Assembly (NCBI GenBank): GCA_964464035.1
Contig: CAYXEN010000041.1
Location: 1 to 23,504, forward strand
Source of the DNA: CAYXEN01 sp964464035
GTDB taxonomy: Bacteria > Krumholzibacteriota > Krumholzibacteriia > WVZY01
Reading direction: 5' to 3'
Length of the DNA stretch: 23,504 nucleotides
In this document: one piece after another, positions 17,159-23,504 of the stretch
How positions within the stretch are numbered: the stretch's first letter is position 1
Layout: each line of letters opens with the position of its first letter
Program-made: the position numbers and the translations under genes
Notes under the pieces: generated by a model
What the model was told of the DNA's origin: nothing
What the model saw: the letters and a program-made list of their open reading frames with translations, nothing else
The model's database searches: none

Positions 17159-17323
17159 ATGGAATGGTTGTCGGAAAACTGGTTCTGGGTGCTGGTTTTC
17201 ATTGTTTTCATCGCCATGCACATGTTCGGTCACGGCGGGCATGGTGGTCACGGCGGCGGTGCGCATCACAAGCCCCATGACAAACACCCTGCGCAAGGCG
17301 ATGACGGCCGCGGGAACGAATAA
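17159..17323 (+). CDS. Small His/Gly-rich single-helix membrane protein
   Basis: This is a 54-residue ORF with AGGAGG seven nucleotides before the ATG, 11 bp after the lycopene-cyclase-like gene. Residues about 7-22 form one aromatic and aliphatic helix (NWFWVLVFIVFIAMHMF). A tail with repeated HGGHGGHGG and further His residues follows, then an acidic end. It resembles DUF2933-type small proteins found near copper and other metal-handling genes. Metal binding by the His tail is likely but inferred. I found it by reading the intergenic sequence; it falls below common ORF length cut-offs. Confidence 0.8.
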   Translation: MEWLSENWFWVLVFIVFIAMHMFGHGGHGGHGGGAHHKPHDKHPAQGDDGRGNE

Positions 17324-17396
17324 AACGGTTTCTTGATTTGTTGCTCTGAGAGTCGGCGGCCCGGCGAAGTCGATTCAAATTCCAAGGAGGTCGATT

Positions 17397-17654
17397 ATGT
17401 TGAACATGAAAGCAACCACTTGGTCACTTGGCGTCTTTACCGCGTTCAGCTTCATTCTCTGTGTTATCTACGGCCTGATCACGCCCGAAAGCATGCACAT
17501 GCACAAATTCCTTGAAAGCGTTCTCCCCGCTTTCAAGTGGTTGACACTTGGAGGATTCTTTTTGGGCTTGATCGAAAGCTTCTTATGGGGTGTCTACGTG
17601 GGATTGGTCTTCGTGCCCATCTGTAATTTCTTTCACAGGAGGTTCAGCAGCTAG
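17397..17654 (+). CDS. Small two-helix membrane protein, DUF5676-like
   Basis: The 85-residue protein is preceded by an ideal AAGGAGGT six nucleotides before the ATG. The N-terminus NMKATTWSLGVFTAFSFIL leads into helix one (about 9-28). A loop with PESMHMHKFLE follows, then a second helical region (about 48-75) with GGFFLGLIESFLWGVYVGL. The pattern resembles the DUF5676 family of small membrane proteins, often encoded near metal-resistance and His-rich mini-proteins. The His/Met loop fits metal contact. It is convergent with the receiver gene, and no function is established. Confidence 0.75.
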   Translation: MLNMKATTWSLGVFTAFSFILCVIYGLITPESMHMHKFLESVLPAFKWLTLGGFFLGLIESFLWGVYVGLVFVPICNFFHRRFSS

Positions 17655-17674
17655 GATCAGGTAGGCAGTCGGCA

Positions 17675-17701
17675 AGAAACCCCTCGAGTGTCAAGGTTTC
17701 T
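17675..17701. terminator. Weak hairpin between convergent genes
   Basis: AGAAACC (17675-17681) pairs with GGTTTCT (17695-17701) around a 13-nt loop, immediately between the ends of two convergent genes. It runs into the last codons of the receiver gene. No U tract is present, so termination strength is doubtful. Confidence 0.3.
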
Positions 17702-18089
17702 CACTCGCCAGGTCCGCGATGTCCCGGAGATCCGCCTCATCGAGCGGCTTGGGATAGAAGCGGGCACGCTCGTTGACTTGCGTCCCCGCTCTATCCATCA
17801 AGCCCGACTTGCCGCTCACCATGGCGACTCGGCTCGTAATCCCCTCCTTGCGGATCCATTCATAAATAGCGAGACCCTCATCTTCGTCTCTTTCGGCGAG
17901 AAAAGCTGGAATGGCGAGATCCAGGATTATCAAGTCGTATGTCTTTTCCCGCAGGAGCTTCATAGCATTCTGGGAATCAAGAGCGTTCTCGATTGCGAAG
18001 CGGTCGCCTAGAAGGGCCGAGACGTCTTCTTGGAACAGCGGATCATCGTCGACAATGAGAACTTTCGGTTGCGTTGTTGATATTCCCAT
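17691..18089 (-). CDS. Stand-alone response-regulator receiver domain
   Basis: The 132-residue protein consists of a CheY-like receiver only. The acidic pocket is Asp14-Asp15 (VLIVDDDP), the phosphoacceptor is Asp57 in LIILDLAIP, the switch Ser92 is in MVSG, and the conserved lysine is Lys114 in YPKPL. An extra acidic loop (AERDEDEG) follows the phosphoacceptor strand. There is no output domain, so it must signal by protein contact or as a phosphate shuttle. It is divergent from the kinase operon and a plausible partner of that kinase. GGAG lies about nine nucleotides before the ATG. Confidence 0.92.
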   Translation of the reverse strand: MGISTTQPKVLIVDDDPLFQEDVSALLGDRFAIENALDSQNAMKLLREKTYDLIILDLAIPAFLAERDEDEGLAIYEWIRKEGITSRVAMVSGKSGLMDRAGTQVNERARFYPKPLDEADLRDIADLASEKP

Positions 18090-18275
18090 CGCAAATCGCT
18101 CCAGCAGCGTCTAATGCAAGAACAATGGCAAAAAGCACACCTGCCCGCAGAATTATGTATCTCTTGTGATAGCAACACATTGGAGTACGGCTGATTTCAC
18201 CGCTCATGATCCGATTCATTGGACTGTCACATTCGCCCCTCAGGTTGTCGCCCTGATGTTTCATTGAATGACGTC

Positions 18276-18291
18276 CCTTGCTACAGCAAGG
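18276..18291. repeat. Inverted repeat CCTTGCT-AC-AGCAAGG
   Basis: The 7-bp arms are exact complements with a two-base centre. The element lies about 92 bp upstream of the -35 element of the lipoprotein promoter. This is a suitable distance for an activator site, but the role is inferred from position. Confidence 0.4.
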
Positions 18292-18383
18292 CCGGCATTT
18301 GATCTTTCACGAAGCTCCGGATAGTCCAACCGCGAGGAAAAGGAGGCGGAATACCAAGGGTGGATAGGGTCCCGTGCCGGCAC

Positions 18384-18412
18384 TTGAATCCAAAGGGATA
18401 TAACGGTATAAT
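18384..18412 (+). promoter_or_regulatory. Sigma-70-type promoter of the lipoprotein-kinase-regulator operon
   Basis: TTGAAT (18384-18389) and a perfect TATAAT (18407-18412) are separated by exactly 17 bp. Transcription should start near 18419, giving a leader of about 14 nt with GAAGG before the ATG at 18433. Confidence 0.75.
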
Positions 18413-18432
18413 TTCCTGAAGGCCAGCAAAAT

Positions 18433-20127
18433 ATGTATTCCTCGAAAAAATTACAGATCATTTCTTGGATCCTCATTCTCGCCATCCTGCCAGCCTGCAA
18501 ATCCAGCAAGAAGTCGAGATGGTGGGTAAGACCGATGTACGACGAGTACGGGACCGGATATTACCCTTTTCCTTCCGAGGAACGTATCGATCCCGACGAT
18601 CTCGTTATTCTCTGGAAGAAGAAGAACCCGAGCGAATCCATTTGTCTTGCGGACCTGGTTCCCGGCGGCGGGTTGGAGGTCATCTCGACATTCTCTTCCC
18701 ACGGCCTCTACGCCACCAGCGTTCTTGACGGCGAAGGCAACGTACTCGATTCGATTCCTCGCTCGCTATTTTCCACCGTGGCGGGTTCAGGCGGTAAGCC
18801 GATTATCCTTGTCGCCAAATCACTGCCCCAAGAGATAAAGTCCGATTATAGAACTAGCATATTGGATCTGCTCCGATGGAATATATCGCACGCCATAGGA
18901 CTGGATCCCTTCGAAGTAACCGCGAGGCACGAGAGAATCATGAGTGGTTATTCCCTGGCTGCTTACACTTTCGATCACGGAGCATTCAAATGGAAAGCCT
19001 CTCTGCGTGAGTTTCCATCCAACTCTGAACTCACTCCCGTCAATCTCGGTGATGGAATGGAAAACCGCCTGCTTTCAAGCATGGGGCCTGGGCACCAGGA
19101 TACAGATAGATTCAATCAGCTTCTCAAACGATCTACATATAACTTCTCGACTCCCTATTTCATTCCAGTGCCAGCGAAAGAATTCATGAAGACTTATCGC
19201 TCGGCATTTCTCATTGACCTCGATAAGAAGAGAATCGAATGGTTTTTCCCCACCGCGTTGGGACTCAAGCTGATGTCTACATGCGATCTTACAGGCGACG
19301 GTTACAAGGAATTGATCTTCGGCGGCTACTCCCCCGAGAATTTCGTCAGCACGAACAATTTCACCGATTACGGGATGGGATACATCTTCGCCCTCGACAG
19401 AATGGGCAACCTTCTCTGGCGCTACGAGAGCCCGTGGACGTTCATGCGATGCTATGCATCCATACTACAGGTAAGGAGCGAAAAGCAACGATACGTCGTT
19501 GGATACGCCGCTACTTACTTTGGGGATTACGGAGAGATTGTCCTGCTGGAGCCCGGAACCGGGAAGGTCGCGCGCAAGGAGGAAACACGCTTCGCGGTTC
19601 TGGGGATGGCAGTCGTCGACAGTGACGATGACGGCGACGATGAGATCTACCTTGGAAGCAACGCAGGTATACTGTACCACATGGACCACACACTGAGAAT
19701 CATCGATCAATACGGGAGCGCAAGGCATCAAGGAGAACAGCCTCACGGAACTGCTCATCAAGACCTCGAGCGAGCGATGGTCGTCTTCGGTGCGAATGAT
19801 ATAGATGGTGATGGAGATATTGAAATAATGGCTATAGAGAAAGAGTTTACGAGGATCGACAATTCATATCTCGGCGCTGATCTGTCTTTCAACAAGAGTA
19901 GTTTGATCATACTGAGTTCCAGCCTTGAGCTCGAGCGCAGAATCGTTCTGGATGAAGAACATTCGGAAGGGAGCATCGATAACGATCTATTGAGCGTAGC
20001 GAGAAACAACGTCATAGGTGATGTAAACGGTGACGGCATAAACGAGATAATCCTGGGCAATCATGCTAGAGAGCTTATCGTCATAGGACGCAGAAGCGCT
20101 TCTGCAAACAACACGGAGCGGCGTTGA
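18433..20127 (+). CDS. FG-GAP/VCBS-repeat lipoprotein
   Basis: The 564-residue protein has a lipoprotein signal peptide with lipobox LPAC and lipidated Cys22. Lys-Ser-Ser follow the cysteine rather than Asp, so outer-membrane sorting is expected. The mature part carries four D-x-D/N-x-D-G-type calcium loops of FG-GAP repeats: DLTGDG at 285-290, DSDDDGDDE at 396-404, DIDGDGDIE at 456-464 and DVNGDGINE at 530-538. Each is followed by a short beta strand such as EIILG, suggesting a beta-propeller. It is one base upstream of the kinase gene and starts the operon, so it probably serves as ligand binder or partner for the kinase ectodomain. No enzyme motif is visible. Confidence 0.88.
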   Translation: MYSSKKLQIISWILILAILPACKSSKKSRWWVRPMYDEYGTGYYPFPSEERIDPDDLVILWKKKNPSESICLADLVPGGGLEVISTFSSHGLYATSVLDGEGNVLDSIPRSLFSTVAGSGGKPIILVAKSLPQEIKSDYRTSILDLLRWNISHAIGLDPFEVTARHERIMSGYSLAAYTFDHGAFKWKASLREFPSNSELTPVNLGDGMENRLLSSMGPGHQDTDRFNQLLKRSTYNFSTPYFIPVPAKEFMKTYRSAFLIDLDKKRIEWFFPTALGLKLMSTCDLTGDGYKELIFGGYSPENFVSTNNFTDYGMGYIFALDRMGNLLWRYESPWTFMRCYASILQVRSEKQRYVVGYAATYFGDYGEIVLLEPGTGKVARKEETRFAVLGMAVVDSDDDGDDEIYLGSNAGILYHMDHTLRIIDQYGSARHQGEQPHGTAHQDLERAMVVFGANDIDGDGDIEIMAIEKEFTRIDNSYLGADLSFNKSSLIILSSSLELERRIVLDEEHSEGSIDNDLLSVARNNVIGDVNGDGINEIILGNHARELIVIGRRSASANNTERR

Positions 20128-20128
20128 T

Positions 20129-22804
20129 ATGATCAGAACGCGATCCGGACTCCATTGCTTGATTGCAAGATTCTGGTTGATAGTGTTGACATTCCTGATT
20201 TCCAGCAATGCGTCCGCCAGATCTTTTCATGGAGTCCGGGTAAACGATGACACGATCCTGAAACGTGCCCTTCCACCTTACTTGACGTCCCTTCCCACGA
20301 TACTTGTTTCACTGGGCGGCGAGAAAGATCACAGCGACAATCTCGTCGGTATCGGTTGCGATAATGGCTCATTCTATATACTCTCCCCGGGAACAGATAG
20401 ATTTTTCATGAGCCACCAGCAGGTTGCAAGTGGTCCTTTGCAATCTGTGATTCCCGTTATTTCCGGCCGACACAATGACTCCTACTACATGATCAGCGCG
20501 TCCGACTCGTTTCACATCGTTCACTGGGACGGATCCATTCTTCACATCGAGAAACATTATGATGCGAAGCAACAACTCGAGCTTATACAAGGCATCTCTT
20601 TGCGGGAGGTATTCGGCTTCAGCGGGCATTCGATATACAGACTGACGATAGACTGGAATGAGAATTTCAAGATTTCTCAAGAAAGACTGTTCGCCAGCCG
20701 CGATTCGATCCTAAACGTGAAGTATTCCAGAGCGCAGAACAAGCTATTATGTCGAACGGCCAATGAACTGATCATCATCGATCCTATGCAAAGCCCAAGC
20801 ACCGAACACGCCGTCACCGAGCTTCCCCGATCTTCACCACGGTCGAGAGAGAGCCTGTCTCCTTTCGTTGCTGAACGCTGGGCTCGCTTCGATCCCCACG
20901 ATTTTCTCTACGAGCTCTCGGACACCGTTCTCTATTTTTCGCCGCAGTATTCGCCTGCGGATTCTTCCTGGTTCCTTCGCAAGCTCGTCATTCTCGATGC
21001 AGGGCGCATACTCGATGAATGGAGCCTCGAGCTCCCTGGAACGCCTCACGATTACGTCGTCAAAGGCGATGATCTCTTCGTGGGTGTTGGAGACATAAGT
21101 CCGGACCTGCTCAGCAGCAACAGCAGGATATTGAAGATAGACATCGAGTCAGGCAAGATCATCAAGGCGCGGAAATTGTTCATGCCGCCCGTTCTTTTGA
21201 GAGATTGGAGCGAAGGGATCGCCGCCCTATGCTTCAAAGTTCACTTGGTGTTGCTCAATTACGAGCTGGATATGTTGAGCATCGATCATTCCAGTATCTT
21301 TCCTACCGCTTTTCTGGCTTTAGATATGAACTACGACGGGACCAAGGATCTGATCGCCGCCGGCGAAAGATACTGTAAACTGCCGGATTATTTTCAAGAT
21401 AATCTGAGCAAGTATTTCGGGATAACTTTCGGCAGGGTGCCCATAGCGAGCAACTTCGTAGCCGACATCAGGTTCGCGGTGGACTGCTATGTCAATAGAT
21501 ACAACGTCCTGCATGAGCAGGCCTTGAGTGAAATCTCTACGAGTCAAATCATGATCGACAGCAAGAACTTCGTGGAAGCCGCGACTCATCTTGCGCGGGC
21601 AAGGGGTCTCTTCGCGACCCTCAAGGACCCCGCGCGTGTGGCTGCATTGAGCGGAATGTTGAAGAACCTACACGGAACGGAAACATTCAGATCCCGGATG
21701 CCGTTCATCCTTCCGCTCTATTTCTTCATAGGCGCCGCCCTTGCTCTCTATCCCCTCTTTCTCCCGCTGGTACGCATGATCATAGGCATGTTGTTGCTCA
21801 ATGTTCCCGTTTACGCTATCCATGTGCTAGGGCCGGTCAAATACTACCCCATGGCAGCCTATAGTACCGGTTTCATAGCCGCATTCGCCATAAGCTATTT
21901 CTATGCGAGCGTAATAACCTCGGAAGCCGCCGATATCTATCGCAGCCTCCAGCTCAGCCGCGAATCCTTTACGCACGGGGGTGGGGGAAGCAGAATACTG
22001 GACAGTCTCAAGCTCCTCCTTGGAAACGCTCCCGGCATGCGTGAAAGAATAGACGAGTACATCGATATCCTCGGCAAGCGAATCACAGCCTATAGGGACA
22101 CGTGCATACCGCAACTGTATGAATTGGACGCGCAGTTGAAGCTGGTCTCCGCGGGTTCGCTCAGAAATCTCCGCTTGCGGGAGCTCATAAAGCAGAGTGA
22201 TGATTCCTTGAGTCGCCTCCTGGACGCCGAGGAAGACATCATCCAAGAGTCCAAAGAAGCCTATGAAAGCATAAGCAGGTGCCGCGAGGAGCTAAGCCGC
22301 ATATTCGATCTTCTCAAACGTTTTCCTGCATGCGACGTCGCGAGCGTTGCGAAGCGGGTCTGGAATACCATCTCCTTCGCGGGAAAGGACGATTTTCTTT
22401 TCAATCTTTCCAAGAAAGGCACGAGTCCCGTGGCTTTCTTTCCCGAGCTTGAATTGGCCTTCATTCTCGAGAACCTCTATTCCAACGCGGCCCGGAACCT
22501 CGAGTCCGTGAAGGACCCCACGATAACCATCAAGGTCTATCGCCGCTTCAGCCACGTCTTCATCAGGTATGAAGACAACGGCCCGGGCTTCAGCCCTGAA
22601 AAGATAAAGGAAATCACTGCGTCAGTCCGTGACAGCGAAGGGCACGGCAGAGGACTGTCTCTCTCCATGGAGAAGCTGGCGAGGTACGGCGCCTCCATGA
22701 ATATCCGCCCTTCAAACAATGGGGCGGTAATAACCATGAAATTACTTGAGTTTGGATCACGAAGGAGCAAGAGTCATGTCAAAGCCTACAATCTTGATCG
22801 TTGA
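20129..22804 (+). CDS. Membrane histidine-kinase-like protein with large FG-GAP-containing ectodomain
   Basis: The 891-residue protein has a signal peptide (about 1-30, ending near SNASA) and an ectodomain to about 520, with one FG-GAP-type loop DMNYDGTKD at 399-407. About three hydrophobic segments (526-600) lead to a cytoplasmic coiled-coil and a HATPase domain. The HATPase motifs are the N box ENLYSNAARN (781-790), G1 DNGPGF (816-821) and G2 GHGRGLS (838-844). No canonical H-box is visible; His616 in FTHGGGG, just after the last membrane segment, is the best phosphoacceptor candidate. It overlaps the downstream regulator by 29 bp, so the two are translationally coupled. Confidence 0.88.
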   Translation: MIRTRSGLHCLIARFWLIVLTFLISSNASARSFHGVRVNDDTILKRALPPYLTSLPTILVSLGGEKDHSDNLVGIGCDNGSFYILSPGTDRFFMSHQQVASGPLQSVIPVISGRHNDSYYMISASDSFHIVHWDGSILHIEKHYDAKQQLELIQGISLREVFGFSGHSIYRLTIDWNENFKISQERLFASRDSILNVKYSRAQNKLLCRTANELIIIDPMQSPSTEHAVTELPRSSPRSRESLSPFVAERWARFDPHDFLYELSDTVLYFSPQYSPADSSWFLRKLVILDAGRILDEWSLELPGTPHDYVVKGDDLFVGVGDISPDLLSSNSRILKIDIESGKIIKARKLFMPPVLLRDWSEGIAALCFKVHLVLLNYELDMLSIDHSSIFPTAFLALDMNYDGTKDLIAAGERYCKLPDYFQDNLSKYFGITFGRVPIASNFVADIRFAVDCYVNRYNVLHEQALSEISTSQIMIDSKNFVEAATHLARARGLFATLKDPARVAALSGMLKNLHGTETFRSRMPFILPLYFFIGAALALYPLFLPLVRMIIGMLLLNVPVYAIHVLGPVKYYPMAAYSTGFIAAFAISYFYASVITSEAADIYRSLQLSRESFTHGGGGSRILDSLKLLLGNAPGMRERIDEYIDILGKRITAYRDTCIPQLYELDAQLKLVSAGSLRNLRLRELIKQSDDSLSRLLDAEEDIIQESKEAYESISRCREELSRIFDLLKRFPACDVASVAKRVWNTISFAGKDDFLFNLSKKGTSPVAFFPELELAFILENLYSNAARNLESVKDPTITIKVYRRFSHVFIRYEDNGPGFSPEKIKEITASVRDSEGHGRGLSLSMEKLARYGASMNIRPSNNGAVITMKLLEFGSRRSKSHVKAYNLDR

Positions 22805-23504
22805 TGACGACCATCCATACGTGGAAACCCTCTCGCTGCTGCTCAAGAAAGACTTCGATTGCCGGCACGTCGATCATCCGGAAAAGATTGACGCCTGCTT
22901 AGATAAGCTGCACCCCGACATCATCCTTCTAGACATAAGATTCGACGGACGGGATATAGGAATTGAATACATAGAAGACATTGCCCGGCTGTCACCCGTC
23001 ATAATGCTTACGAGCCACGAGGACCTGGACATGGTAGTCGAATCCATAAAGCGGGGCGCACACGATTATTTCCAGAAGGATCTTAGAATGGAGATCCTGA
23101 AGAACAAGATCGACAAGTGCTTGTCAGAGAGAAGCCTGCGCAATCGATATGCAGAATCCATAGGAGAGTTTCTTGGCGAAAGTCGTGCGGCGAGACAAAT
23201 ACGCAACCTCATCTTGAAAGTAAGCAAAGTAGAGATCCCCGTGCTCATCACCGGGGAATCCGGCGTCGGCAAAACGCTTGTCGCCCGGCTCATACACGCC
23301 CACAGCGCAAGAGCCGACAGGGAGATGCAGGTTCTAGCAGGGCCTAACCTGACTGACCTCCGCTTCGAGAGCGAGGCGTTCGGACAAAGAAAAGGTGCCT
23401 ATACCGACGCTCCCGAAAAAGCAGGCGCCATCGAGCTCGCGGATCAATCAACTCTTTTCATCGACGAGATTGGAGACCTTTCACCCGCCGTTCAAGGCAT
23501 GTTC
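22776..23504 (+). CDS. NtrC-type response regulator (receiver plus AAA+ domain), 3' end outside window
   Basis: The frame is open for 243 codons to the window end. The receiver domain (about 4-115) has Asp10-12, phosphoacceptor Asp53 in IILLDIRF, Thr79 and Lys101. The AAA+ domain begins near 132 (FLGESRAARQI) with Walker A GESGVGKT (160-167), the loop GAYTDA (207-212) and Walker B TLFIDE (226-231). GAYTDA sits at the sigma-54 contact loop, normally GAFTGA. The Gly-to-Asp change is one I recall from other natural members of the family, so sigma-54 activation remains possible. AAGGAG precedes the ATG. The DNA-binding domain is not visible. Confidence 0.93.
   Translation, partial: MSKPTILIVDDDHPYVETLSLLLKKDFDCRHVDHPEKIDACLDKLHPDIILLDIRFDGRDIGIEYIEDIARLSPVIMLTSHEDLDMVVESIKRGAHDYFQKDLRMEILKNKIDKCLSERSLRNRYAESIGEFLGESRAARQIRNLILKVSKVEIPVLITGESGVGKTLVARLIHAHSARADREMQVLAGPNLTDLRFESEAFGQRKGAYTDAPEKAGAIELADQSTLFIDEIGDLSPAVQGMF

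Larger units (their letters stand above)
18090..18432. promoter_or_regulatory. Divergent intergenic region of the signalling locus
   Basis: The region spans 343 bp between the receiver gene and the lipoprotein operon. It holds a near-consensus promoter facing the operon and a short inverted repeat, both listed separately. I found no clear promoter for the receiver gene. A GTG-started 19-codon frame with an SD-like AAGGAGG (18360-18419) runs through the promoter itself, so it is not credited. Confidence 0.6.

Noticed and set aside
18360..18419. GTG-started 19-codon leader frame with an SD-like AAGGAGG
   Set aside because: It overlaps the -35 and -10 elements of the operon promoter, so it would not be transcribed whole from it.

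Overview
The window is GC-rich, densely coding bacterial DNA. It has the look of an uncultivated Gram-negative: an outer-membrane-type lipoprotein, Wzx-like flippases, and a receiver/AAA+ regulator of the enhancer-binding type. Several genes start with GTG, and many are coupled by overlaps or gaps under 100 bp. No phylum can be fixed from sequence alone. The style (multi-pass GT-C enzymes, FG-GAP lipoproteins, lycopene-cyclase-like proteins) would fit an FCB-group or candidate-phylum lineage, but that is a guess. I see no tRNA, rRNA, CRISPR array, insertion sequence or integrase.

Region 1 (1-14308): the 3' end of an asparagine-synthase-like gene on the + strand meets, stop codon to stop codon, a ten-gene minus-strand run. 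In transcription order the run is flippase, GT4 glycosyltransferase, large GT-C-like membrane protein, SAM methyltransferase, NAD synthetase (nadE), HExxH membrane protein, ClC channel with CBS domains, eIF2B-like protein, second flippase, GT2 glycosyltransferase. This is a surface polysaccharide or glycoconjugate locus with metabolic and ion-transport genes embedded in it. The two flippases suggest lipid-linked glycan export.

Region 2 (14309-14814) is a roughly 500-bp divergent intergenic stretch with a cluster of short perfect palindromes. It separates the minus-strand run from a + strand GT-C-like enzyme (14815-16368).

Region 3 (16449-17654) is a small + strand cassette that looks less GC-rich than its surroundings: a lycopene-cyclase-domain membrane protein, a 54-residue His/Gly-rich one-helix protein, and a two-helix small membrane protein. 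The last two resemble small proteins often seen near metal-handling genes.

Region 4 (17691-23504) is a signalling locus. A stand-alone receiver protein on the - strand lies divergent to a + strand operon with a near-consensus sigma-70 promoter. That operon encodes a lipoprotein with four FG-GAP-type calcium motifs, an 891-residue membrane histidine-kinase-like protein with its own FG-GAP-type motif and no canonical H-box, and a receiver/AAA+ regulator cut by the window end. The likely logic is that an envelope-anchored propeller lipoprotein and a matching kinase ectodomain sense something at the surface and drive the regulator. Its proximity to the glycan locus makes control of that locus an attractive but unproven idea.
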